Positions 24,101-36,450 of a DNA stretch of 64,000 nt are shown here, piece by piece (the first letter of the stretch is position 1; the number at the start of each line of letters is the position of its first letter). Both the position numbers and the translations under genes were made by a program. Under the pieces are notes generated by a model that was given only the letters and a program-made list of their open reading frames with translations, searched no databases and was not told the DNA's origin. Source of the DNA: Balanoglossus misakiensis (Eukaryota > Hemichordata); assembly GCA_040954595.2 (NCBI GenBank), contig CM082593.2, positions 1,488,001 through 1,552,000 of the forward strand. The letters run 5' to 3'.

Positions 24101-27100
24101 AGTCGAAAAATTCACATTTCTGGATGATTTTCATGAGCTATAACCCATGGTTTTTATCCAAAAACCACCAAATTTTGAAATTTCGCGAAGTCGAAAAATT
24201 CACATTTCTGGATGATTTTCATGAGCTATAACCCATGGTTTTTATCCAAAAACCACCAAATTTTGAAATTTCTCGAAGTCGAAAAATTCACATTTCTGGA
24301 TGATTTTCATGAGCTATAACCCATGGTTTTTATCCAAAAACCACCAAATTTTTAAATTTCGCGAAGTCGAAAAATTCACATTTCTGGATGATTTTCATGA
24401 GCTATAACCCATGGTTTTTATCCAAAAACCACCAAATTTTGAAATTTCGCGAAGTCGAAAAATTCACATTTCTGGATGATTTTCATGAGCTATAACCCAT
24501 GGGTTTTATCCAAAAACCACCAAATTTTGAAATTTCGCGAAGTCGAAAAATTCACATTTCTGGATGATTTTCATGAGCTATAACCCATGGTTTTTATCCA
24601 AAAACCACCAAATTTTGAAATTTCGCGAAGTCGAAAAATCCACATTTCTGGATGATTTTCATGAGCTATAACCCATGGTTTTTATCCAAAAACCACCAAA
24701 TTTTGAAATTTCGCGAAGTCGAAAAATTGACATTTCTGGATGATTTTCATGAGCTATAACCCATGGTTTTTATCCAAAAACCACCAAATTTTGAAATTTC
24801 GCGAAGTCGAAAAATTGACATTTCTGGATGATTTTCATGAGCTATAACCCATGGTTTTTATCCAAAAACCACCAAATTTTAAAATTTCGCGAAGTCGAAA
24901 AATTGACATTTCTGGATGATTTTCATGAGCTATAACCCATGGTTTTTATCCAAAAACCACCAAATTTTGAAATTTCGTGAAGTCGAAAAATTCACATTTC
25001 TGGATGATTTTCATGAGCTATAACCCATGGTTTTTATCCAAGAACCACCAAATTTTGAAATTTCGCGAAGTCGAAAAATTCACATTTCTGGATGATTTTC
25101 ATGAGCTATAACCCATGGTTTTTATCCAAAAACCACCAAATTTTGAAATTTCGCGAAGTCGAAAAATTGACATTTCTGGATGATTTTCATGAGCTATAAC
25201 CCATGGTTTTTATCCAAAAACCACCAAATTTTGAAATTTCGCGAAGTCGAAAAATTCACATTTCTGGATGATTTTCATGAGCTATAACCCATGGTTTTTA
25301 TCCAAAAACCACCAAATTTTGAAATTTCGCGAAGTCGAAAAATTGACATTTCTGGATGATTTTCATGAGCTATAACCCATGGTTTTTATCCAAAAACCAC
25401 CAAATTTTGAAATTTCGCGAAGTCGAAAAATTGACATTTCTGGATGATTTTCATGAGCTATAACCCATGGTTTTTATCCAAAAACCACCAAATTTTGAAA
25501 TTTCGCGAAGTCGAAAAATTGACATTTCTGGATGATTTTCATGAGCTATAACCCATGGTTTTTATCCAAAAACCACCAAATTTTGAAATTTCGCGAAGTC
25601 GAAAAATTGACATTTCTGGATGATTTTCATGAGCTATAACCCATGGTTTTTATCCAAAAACCACCAAATTTTGAAATTTCGCGAAGTCGAAAAATTCACA
25701 TTTCTGGATGATTTTCATGAGCTATAACCCATGGTTTTTATCCAAAAACCACCAAATTTTGAAATTTCGCGAAGTCGAAAAATTCACATTTCTGGATGAT
25801 TTTCATGAGCTATAACCCATGGGTTTTATCCAAAAACCACCAAATTTTGAAATTTCGCGAAGTCGAAAAATTCACATTTCTGGATGATTTTCATGAGCTA
25901 TAACCCATGGTTTTTATCCAAAAACCACCAAATTTTGAAATTTCGCGAAGTCGAAAAATCCACATTTCTGGATGATTTTCATGAGCTATAACCCATGGTT
26001 TTTATCCAAAAACCACCAAATTTTGAAATTTCGCGAAGTCGAAAAATTGACATTTCTGGATGATTTTCATGAGCTATAACCCATGGTTTTTATCCAAAAA
26101 CCACCAAATTTTGAAATTTCGCGAAGTCGAAAAATTGACATTTCTGGATGATTTTCATGAGCTATAACCCATGGTTTTTATCCAAAAACCACCAAATTTT
26201 AAAATTTCGCGAAGTCGAAAAATTGACATTTCTGGATGATTTTCATGAGCTATAACCCATGGTTTTTATCCAAAAACCACCAAATTTTGAAATTTCGCGA
26301 AGTCGAAAAATTCACATTTCTGGATGATTTTCATGAGCTATAACCCATGGTTTTTATCCAAAAACCACCAAATTTTGAAATTTCGCGAAGTCGAAAAATT
26401 CACATTTCTGGATGATTTTCATGAGCTATAACCCATGGTTTTTATCCAAAAACCACCAAATTTTGAAATTTCGCGAAGTCGAAAAATTGACATTTCTGGA
26501 TGATTTTCATGAGCTATAACCCATGGTTTTTATCCAAAAACCACCAAATTTTGAAATTTCGCGAAGTCGAAAAATTGACATTTCTGGATGATTTTCATGA
26601 GCTATAACCCATGGTTTTTATCCAAAAACCACCAAATTTTGAAATTTCGCGAAGTCGAAAAATTGACATTTCTGGATGATTTTCATGAGCTATAACCCAT
26701 GGTTTTTATCCAAAAACCACCAAATTTTGAAATTTCGCGAAGTCGAAAAATTGACATTTCTGGATGATTTTCATGAGCTATAACCCATGGTTTTTATCCA
26801 AAAACCACCAAATTTTGAAATTTCGCGAAGTCGAAAAATTGACATTTCTGGATGATTTTCATGAGCTATAACCCATGGTTTTTGTCCAAAAACCACCAAA
26901 TTTTGAAATTTCGCGAAGTCGAAAAATTGACATTTCTGGATGATTTTCATGAGCTATAACCCATGGTTTTTATCCAAAAACCACCAAATTTTGAAATTTC
27001 GCGAAGTCGAAAAATTGACATTTCTGGATGATTTTCATGAGCTATAACCCATGGTTTTTATCCAAAAACCACCAAATTTTGAAATTTCGCGAAGTCGAAA

Positions 27101-30100
27101 AATTCACATTTCTGGATGATTTTCATGAGCTATAACCCATGGTTTTTATCCAAAAACCACCAAATTTTGAAATTTCGCGAAGTCGAAAAATTCACATTTC
27201 TGGATGATTTTCCTGAGCTATAACCCATGGTTTTTATCCAAAAACCACCAAATTTTGAAATTTCGCGAAGTCGAAAAATTCACATTTCTGGATGATTTTC
27301 ATGAGCTATAACCCATGGTTTTTATCCAAAAACCACCAAATTTTGAAATTTCGCGAAGTCGAAAAATTCACATTTCTGGATGATTTTCATGAGCTATAAC
27401 CCATGGGTTTTATCCAAAAACCACCAAATTTTGAAATTTCGCGAAGTCGAAAAATTCACATTTCTGGATGATTTTCATGAGCTATAACCCATGGTTTTTA
27501 TCCAAAAACCACCAAATTTTGAAATTTCGCGAAGTCGAAAAATTTACATTTCTGGATGATTTTCATGAGCTATAACCCATGGTTTTTATCCAAAAACCAC
27601 CAAATTTTGAAATTTCTCGAAGTCGAAAAATTCACATTTCTGGATGATTTTCATGAGCTATAACCCATGGTTTTTATCCAAAAACCACCAAATTTTGAAA
27701 TTTCGCGAAGTCGAAAAATTGACATTTCTGGATGATTTTCATGAGCTATAACCCATGGTTTTTATCCAAAAACCACCAAATTTTGAAATTTCGCGAAGTC
27801 GAAAAATTCACATTTCTCGATGATTTTCATGAGCTATAACCCATGGTTTTTATCCAAAAACCACCAAATTTTGAAATTTCGCGAAGTCGAAAAATTCACA
27901 TTTCTGGATGATTTTCATGAGCTATAACCCATGGTTTTTATCCAAAAACCACCAAATTTTGGAATTTCGCGAAGTCGAAAAATTCACATTTCTGGATGAT
28001 TTTCATGAGCTATAACCCATGGTTTTTATCCAAAAACCACCAAATTTTGAAATTTCGCGAAGTCGAAAAATTCACATTTCTGGATGATTTTCATGAGCTA
28101 TAACCCATGGTTTTTATCCAAAAACCACCAAATTTTGAAATTTCGCGAAGTCGAAAAATTGACATTTCTGGATGATTTTCATGAGCTATAACCCATGGTT
28201 TTTATCCAAAAACCACCAAATTTTGAAATTTCGCGAAGTCAAAAAATTCACATTTCTGGATGATTTTCATGAGCTATAACCCATGGTTTTTATCCAAAAA
28301 CCACCAAATTTTGAAATTTCGCGAAGTCGAAAAATTGACATTTCTGGATGATTTTCATGAGCTATAACCCATGGTTTTTATCCAAAAACCACCAAATTTT
28401 GAAATTTCGCGAAGTCGAAAAATTGACATTTCTGGATGATTTTCATGAGCTATAACCCATGGTTTTTATCCAAAAACCACCAAATTTTGAAATTTCGCGA
28501 AGTCGAAAAATTGACATTTCTGGATGATTTTCATGAGCTATAACCCATGGTTTTTATCCAAAAACCACCAAATTTTGAAATTTCGCGAAGTCGAAAAATT
28601 CACATTTCTGGATGATTTTCATGAGCTATAACCCATGGTTTTTATCCAAAAACCACCAAATTTTGAAATTTCGCGAAGTCGAAAAATTGACATTTCTGGA
28701 TGATTTTCATGAGCTATAACCCATGGTTTTTATCCAAAAACCACCAAATTTTGAAATTTCGCGAAGTCGAAAAATTCACATTTCTGGATGATTTTCATGA
28801 GCTATAACCCATGGTTTTTATCCAAAAACCACCAAATTTTGAAATTTCGCGAAGTCGAAAAATTCACATTTCTGGATGATTTTCATGAGCTATAACCCAT
28901 GGTTTTTATCCAAAAACCACCAAATTTTGAAATTTCGCGAAGTCGAAAAATTCACATTTCTGGATGATTTTCATGAGCTATAACCCATGGTTTTTATCCA
29001 AAAACCACCAAATTTTGAAATTTCGCGAAGTCGAAAAATTCACATTTCTGGATGATTTTCATGAGCTATAACCCATGGTTTTTATCCAAAAACCACCAAA
29101 TTTTGAAATTTCGCGAAGTCGAAAAATTGACATTTCTGGATGATTTTCATGAGCTATAACCCATGGTTTTTATCCAAAAACCACCAAATTTTGAAATTTC
29201 GCGAAGTCGAAAAATTGACATTTCTGGATGATTTTCATGAGCTATAACCCATGGTTTTTATCCAAAAACCACCAAATTTTGAAATTTCGCGAAGTCGAAA
29301 AATTGACATTTCTGGATGATTTTCATGAGCTATAACCCATGGTTTTTATCCAAAAACCACCAAATTTTGAAATTTCGCGAAGTCGAAAAATTCACATTTC
29401 TGGATGATTTTCATGAGCTATAACCCATGGTTTTTATCCAAAAACCACCAAATTTTGAAATTTCGCGAAGTCGAAAAATTGACATTTCTGGATGATTTTC
29501 ATGAGCTATAACCCATGGTTTTTATCCAAAAACCACCAAATTTTGAAATTTCGCGAAGTCGAAAAATTCACATTTCTGGATGATTTTCATGAGCTATAAC
29601 CCATGGTTTTTATCCAAAAACCACCAAATTTTGAAATTTCGCGAAGTCGAAAAATTCACATTTCTGGATGATTTTCATGAGCTATAACCCATGGTTTTTA
29701 TCCAAAAACCACCAAATTTTGAAATTTCGCGAAGTCGAAAAATTCACATTTCTGGATGATTTTCATGAGCTATAACCCATGGTTTTTATCCAAAAACCAC
29801 CAAATTTTGAAATTTCGCGAAGTCGAAAAATTCACATTTCTGGATGATTTTCATGAGCTATAACCCATGGGTTTTATCCAAAAACCACCAAATTTTGAAA
29901 TTTCGCGAAGTCGAAAAATTCACATTTCTGGATGATTTTCATGAGCTATAACCCATGGTTTTTATCCAAAAACCACCAAATTTTGAAATTTCGCGAAGTC
30001 GAAAAATTTACATTTCTGGATGATTTTCATGAGCTATAACCCATGGTTTTTATCCAAAAACCACCAAATTTTGAAATTTCTCGAAGTCGAAAAATTCACA

Positions 30101-33100
30101 TTTCTGGATGATTTTCATGAGCTATAACCCATGGTTTTTATCCAAAAACCACCAAATTTTGAAATTTCGCGAAGTCGAAAAATTGACATTTCTGGATGAT
30201 TTTCATGAGCTATAACCCATGGTTTTTATCCAAAAACCACCAAATTTTGAAATTTCGCGAAGTCGAAAAATTCACATTTCTCGATGATTTTCATGAGCTA
30301 TAACCCATGGTTTTTATCCAAAAACCACCAAATTTTGAAATTTCGCGAAGTCGAAAAATTCACATTTCTGGATGATTTTCATGAGCTATAACCCATGGTT
30401 TTTATCCAAAAACCACCAAATTTTGGAATTTCGCGAAGTCGAAAAATTCACATTTCTGGATGATTTTCATGAGCTATAACCCATGGTTTTTATCCAAAAA
30501 CCACCAAATTTTGAAATTTCGCGAAGTCGAAAAATTCACATTTCTGGATGATTTTCATGAGCTATAACCCATGGTTTTTATCCAAAAACCACCAAATTTT
30601 GAAATTTCGCGAAGTCGAAAAATTCACATTTCTGGATGATTTTCATGAGCTATAACCCATGGTTTTTATCCAAAAACCACCAAATTTTGAAATTTCGCGA
30701 AGTCGAAAAATTCACATTTCTGGATGATTTTCATGAGCTATAACCCATGGTTTTTATCCAAAAACCACCAAATTTTGAAATTTCGCGAAGTCGAAAAATT
30801 GACATTTCTGGATGATTTTCATGAGCTATAACCCATGGTTTTTATCCAAAAACCACCAAATTTTGAAATTTCGCGAAGTCGAAAAATTCACATTTCTGGA
30901 TGATTTTCATGAGCTATAACCCATGGTTTTTATCCAAAAACCACCAAATTTTGAAATTTCGCGAAGTCGAAAAATTCACATTTCTGGATGATTTTCATGA
31001 GCTATAACCCATGGTTTTTATCCAAAAACCACCAAATTTTGAAATTTCGCGAAGTCGAAAAATTCACATTTCTGGATGATTTTCATGAGCTATAACCCAT
31101 GGTTTTTATCCAAAAACCACCAAATTTTGAAATTTCGCGAAGTCGAAAAATTCACATTTCTGGATGATTTTCATGAGCTATAACCCATGGTTTTTATCCA
31201 AAAACCACCAAATTTTGAAATTTCGCGAAGTCGAAAAATTCACATTTCTGGATGATTTTCATGAGCTATAACCCATGGTTTTTATCCAAAAACCACCAAA
31301 TTTTGAAATTTCGCGAAGTCGAAAAATTCACATTTCTGGATGATTTTCATGAGCTATAACCCATGGTTTTTATCCAAAAACCACCAAATTTTGAAATTTC
31401 GCGAAGTCGAAAAATTCACATTTCTTGATGATTTTCATGAGCTATAACCCATGGTTTTTATCCAAAAACCACCAAATTTTGAAATTTCGCGAAGTCGAAA
31501 AATTCACATTTCTGGATGATTTTCATGAGCTATAACCCATGGTTTTTATCCAAAAACCACCAAATTTTGAAATTTCGCGAAGTCGAAAAATTCACATTTC
31601 TGGATGATTTTCATGAGCTATAACCCATGGTTTTTATCCAAAAACCACCAAATTTTGAAATTTCGCGAAGTCGAAAAATTCACATTTCTGGATGATTTTC
31701 ATGAGCTATAACCCATGGTTTTTATCCAAAAACCACCAAATTTTGAAATTTCGCGAAGTCGAAAAATTCACATTTCTGGATGATTTTCATGAGCTATAAC
31801 CCATGGTTTTTATCCAAAAACCACCAAATTTTGAAATTTCGCGAAGTCGAAAAATTCACATTTCTGGATGATTTTCATGAGCTATAACCCATGGTTTTTA
31901 TCCAAAAACCACCAAATTTTGAAATTTCGCGAAGTCGAAAAATTGACATTTCTGGATGATTTTCATGAGCTATAACCCATGGTTTTTATCCAAAAACCAC
32001 CAAATTTTGAAATTTCGCGAAGTCGAAAAATTCACATTTCTGGATGATTTTCATGAGCTATAACCCATGGTTTTTATCCAAAAACCACCAAATTTTGAAA
32101 TTTCGCGAAGTCAAAAAATTCACATTTCTGGATGATTTTCATGAGCTATAACCCATGGTTTTTATCCAAAAACCACCAAATTTTGAAATTTCGCGAAGTC
32201 GAAAAATTCACATTTCTGGATGATTTTCATGAGCTATAACCCATGGTCTTTATCCAAAAACCACCAAATTTTGAAATTTCGCGAAGTCGAAAAATTCACA
32301 TTTCTGGATGATTTTCATGAGCTATAACCCATGGTTTTTATCCAAAAACTACCAAATTTTGAAATTTCGCGAAGTCGAAAAATTCACATTTCTGGATGAT
32401 TTTCATGAGCTATAACCCATGGTTTTTATCCAAAAACCACCAAATTTTGAAATTTCGCGAAGTCGAAAAATTCACATTTCTGGATGATTTTCATGAGCTA
32501 TAACCCATGGTTTTTATCCAAAAAACACCAAATTTTGAAATTTCGCGAAGTCGAAAAATTCACATTTCTGGATGATTTTCATGAGCTATAACCCATGGTT
32601 TTTATCCAAAAACCACCAAATTTTGAAATTTCGCGAAGTCGAAAAATTCACATTTCTGGATGATTTTCATGAGCTATAACCCATGGTTTTTATCCAAAAA
32701 CCACCAAATTTTGAAATTTCGCGAAGTCGAAAAATTGACATTTCTGGATGATTTTCATGAGCTATAACCCATGGTTTTTATCCAAAAACCACCAAATTTT
32801 GAAATTTCGCGAAGTCGAAAAATTCACATTTCTGGATGATTTTCATGAGCTATAACCCATGGTTTTTATCCAAAAACCACCAAATTTTGAAATTTCGCGA
32901 AGTCGAAAAATTCACATTTCTGGATGATTTTCATGAGCTATAACCCATGGTTTTTATCCAAAAACCACCAAATTTTGAAATTTCGCGAAGTCGAAAAATT
33001 GACATTTCTGGATGATTTTCATGAGCTATAACCCATGGTTTTTATCCAAAAACCACCAAATTTTGAAATTTCGCGAAGTCGAAAAATTCACATTTCTGGA

Positions 33101-34298
33101 TGATTTTCATGAGCTATAACCCATGGTTTTTATCCAAAAACCACCAAATTTTGAAATTTCGCGAAGTCGAAAAATTCACATTTCTGGATGATTTTCATGA
33201 GCTATAACCCATGGTTTTTATCCAAAAACCACCAAATTTTGAAATTTCGCGAAGTCGAAAAATTGACATTTCTGGATGATTTTCATGAGCTATAACCCAT
33301 GGTTTTTATCCAAAAACCACCAAATTTTGAAATTTCGCGAAGTCGAAAAATTCACATTTCTGGATGATTTTCATGAGCTATAACCCATGGTTTTTATCCA
33401 AAAACCACCAAATTTTGAAATTTCGCGAAGTCGAAAAATTCACATTTCTGGATGATTTTCATGAGCTATAACCCATGGTTTTTATCCAAAAACCACCAAA
33501 TTTTGAAATTTCGCGAAGTCGAAAAATTCACATTTCTGGATGATTTTCATGAGCTATAACCCATGGTTTTTATCCAAAAACCACCAAATTTTGAAATTTC
33601 GCGAAGTCGAAAAATTCACATTTCTGGATGATTTTCATGAGCTATAACCCATGGTTTTTATCCAAAAACCACCAAATTTTGAAATTTCGCGAAGTCGAAA
33701 AATTCACATTTCTGGATGATTTTCATGAGCTATAACCCATGGTTTTTATCCAAAAACCACCAAATTTTGAAATTTCGCGAAGTCGAAAAATTCACATTTC
33801 TGGATGATTTTCATGAGCTATAACCCATGGTTTTTATCCAAAAACCACCAAATTTTGAAATTTCGCGAAGTCGAAAAATTCACATTTCTGGATGATTTTC
33901 ATGAGCTATAACCCATGGTTTTTATCCAAAAACCACCAAATTTTGAAATTTCGCGAAGTCGAAAAATTCACATTTCTGGATGATTTTCATGAGCTATAAC
34001 CCATGGTTTTTATCCAAAAAACACCAAATTTTGAAATTTCGCGAAGTCGAAAAATTCACATTTCTGGATGATTTTCATGAGCTATAACCCATGGTTTTTA
34101 TCCAAAAACCACCAAATTTTGAAATTTCGCGAAGTCGAAAAATTGACATTTCTGGATGATTTTCATGAGCTATAACCCATGGTTTTTATCCAAAAACCAC
34201 CAAATTTTGAAATTTCGCGAAGTCGAAAAATTCACATTTCTGGATGATTTTCATGAGCTATAACCCATGGTTTTTATCCAAAAACCACCAAATTTTGA
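18131..34298 (+). repeat. Satellite family A, 88-bp monomer, + orientation, about 184 copies
   Basis: A strict 88-bp period, shown for example by GACATTTCTGG at 18305, 18393 and 18481. The monomer includes GATGATTTTCATGAGCTATA, ACCCATGGTTTTTATCC, AAAAACCACCAAATTTTG and AAATTTCGCGAAGTCGAAAA. It is AT-rich with an internal TTCGCGAA palindrome. Copies are nearly identical and differ mainly at a few recurring sites: TTGACAT versus TTCACAT, TCCACAT, and CCATGGG versus CCATGGT. Rare length variants exist, such as a copy one base short near 24001. Variant combinations recur in order, giving higher-order repeats. No long open frame exists because 88 is not a multiple of three. Confidence 0.98.
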
Positions 34299-34634
34299 AA
34301 TACGGCAAAGTCGAAAAATTCTCATTTTTTGATGATTTTCCTGAGCTATAACCCATGGTTTTTTCAAAAATCGGCCAAATTTTGAAATTCCGCGAAGTCG
34401 AAAAATTCTCATTTTTTGATGATTTTCCTGAGCTATAACCCATGGTTTTTTCAAAAATCGGCCAAATTTTGAAATTCCGCGAAGTCGAAAAATTCTCATT
34501 TTTTGATGATTTTACTGAGCTATAACCCATGGTTTTTTCAAAAATCGGCCAAATTTGGAAATTCCGCAAAGTCGAAAAATTCTCATTTTTTGATGATTTT
34601 CCTGAGCTATAACCCATGGTTTTTTCAAAAAAAA
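34299..34634 (+). repeat. Satellite family B, 87-bp monomer, + orientation, about 4 copies
   Basis: The array switches at about 34299 to an 87-bp unit, shown by CTCATTTTTTGATG at 34321 and 34408. It carries TTTCCTGAGC, GGTTTTTTCAAAAATCGGCC and GAAATTCCGCGAAG. It is related to A along its whole length but differs at many fixed sites. The same family in opposite orientation fills the right end of the block. These four copies directly precede the orientation switch. Confidence 0.93.
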
Positions 34635-36450
34635 TTTCAAAATTTGGTGGTTTTTCGACAAAAACCATGGGTTATAGCTCATGAAAATCATCCAGAAATG
34701 TCAATTTTTCGACTTCGCGAAATTTCAAAATTTGGTGGTTTTTCGACAAAAACCATGGGTTATAGCTCATGAAAATCATCCAGAAATGTCAATTTTTCGA
34801 CTTCGCGAAATTTCAAAATTTGGTGGTTTTTCGACAAAAACCATGGGTTATAGCTCATGAAAATCATCCAGAAATGTCAATTTTTCGACTTCGCGAAATT
34901 TCAAAATTTGGTGGTTTTTCGACAAAAACCATGGGTTATAGCTCATGAAAATCATCCAGAAATGTCAATTTTTCGACTTCGCGAAATTTCAAAATTTGGT
35001 GGTTTTTCGACAAAAACCATGGGTTATAGCTCATGAAAATCATCCAGAAATGTCAATTTTTCGACTTCGCGAAATTTCAAAATTTGGTGGTTTTTCGACA
35101 AAAACCATGAGTTATAGCTCATGAAAATCATCCAGAAATGTCAATTTTTCGACTTCGCGAAATTTCAAAATTTGGTGGTTTTTCGACAAAAACCATGGGT
35201 TATAGCTCATGAAAATCATCCAGAAATGTCAATTTTTCGACTTCGCGAAATTTCAAAATTTGGTGGTTTTTCGACAAAAACCATGGGTTATAGCTCATGA
35301 AAATCATCCAGAAATGTCAATTTTTCGACTTCGCGAAATTTCAAAATTTGGTGGTTTTTCGACAAAAACCATGGGTTATAGCTCATGAAAATCATCCAGA
35401 AATGTCAATTTTTCGACTTCGCGAAATTTCAAAATTTGGTGGTTTTTCGACAAAAACCATGGGTTATAGCTCATGAAAATCATCCAGAAATGTCAATTTT
35501 TCGACTTCGCGAAATTTCAAAATTTGGTGGTTTTTCGACAAAAACCATGGGTTATAGCTCATGAAAATCATCCAGAAATGTCAATTTTTCGACTTCGCGA
35601 AATTTCAAAATTTGGTGGTTTTTCGACAAAAACCATGGGTTATAGCTCATGAAAATCATCCAGAAATGTCAATTTTTCGACTTCGCGAAATTTCAAAATT
35701 TGGTGGTTTTTCGACAAAAACCATGGGTTATAGCTCATGAAAATCATCCAGAAATGTCAATTTTTCGACTTCGCGAAATTTCAAAATTTGGTGGTTTTTC
35801 GACAAAAACCATGGGTTATAGCTCATGAAAATCATCCAGAAATGTCAATTTTTCGACTTCGCGAAATTTCAAAATTTGGTGGTTTTTCGACAAAAACCAT
35901 GGGTTATAGCTCATGAAAATCATCCAGAAATGTCAATTTTTCGACTTCGCGAAATTTCAAAATTTGGTGGTTTTTCGACAAAAACCATGGGTTATAGCTC
36001 ATGAAAATCATCCAGAAATGTCAATTTTTCGACTTCGCGAAATTTCAAAATTTGGTGGTTTTTCGACAAAAACCATGGGTTATAGCTCATGAAAATCATC
36101 CAGAAATGTCAATTTTTCGACTTCGCGAAATTTCAAAATTTGGTGGTTTTTCGACAAAAACCATGGGTTATAGCTCATGAAAATCATCCAGAAATGTCAA
36201 TTTTTCGACTTCGCGAAATTTCAAAATTTGGTGGTTTTTCGACAAAAACCATGGGTTATAGCTCATGAAAATCATCCAGAAATGTCAATTTTTCGACTTC
36301 GCGAAATTTCAAAATTTGGTGGTTTTTCGGCAAAAACCATGGGTTATAGCTCATGAAAATCATCCAGAAATGTCAATTTTTCGACTTCGCGAAATTTCAA
36401 AATTTGGTGGTTTTTCGACAAAAACCATGGGTTATAGCTCATGAAAATCA
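34635..36450 (-). repeat. Satellite family A', 88-bp monomer, - orientation, about 20 copies
   Basis: From about 34635 the monomers run in reverse complement with an 88-bp period (CGACAAAAACC at 34656 and 34744). They differ from the + strand A copies at a fixed block: reversed, they read GGTTTTTGTCGAAAAACC where the + array reads GGTTTTTATCCAAAAACC. They are also very uniform, with TGTCAATTTTTCGACTT throughout. This is therefore a separately homogenised subfamily and not a simple inverted copy of the neighbouring array. Confidence 0.96.

Noticed and set aside
18131-34298. CENP-B box in the monomer
   Set aside because: TTCGCGAAGTCG and its complement do not match the required TTCGNNNNANNCGGG spacing.
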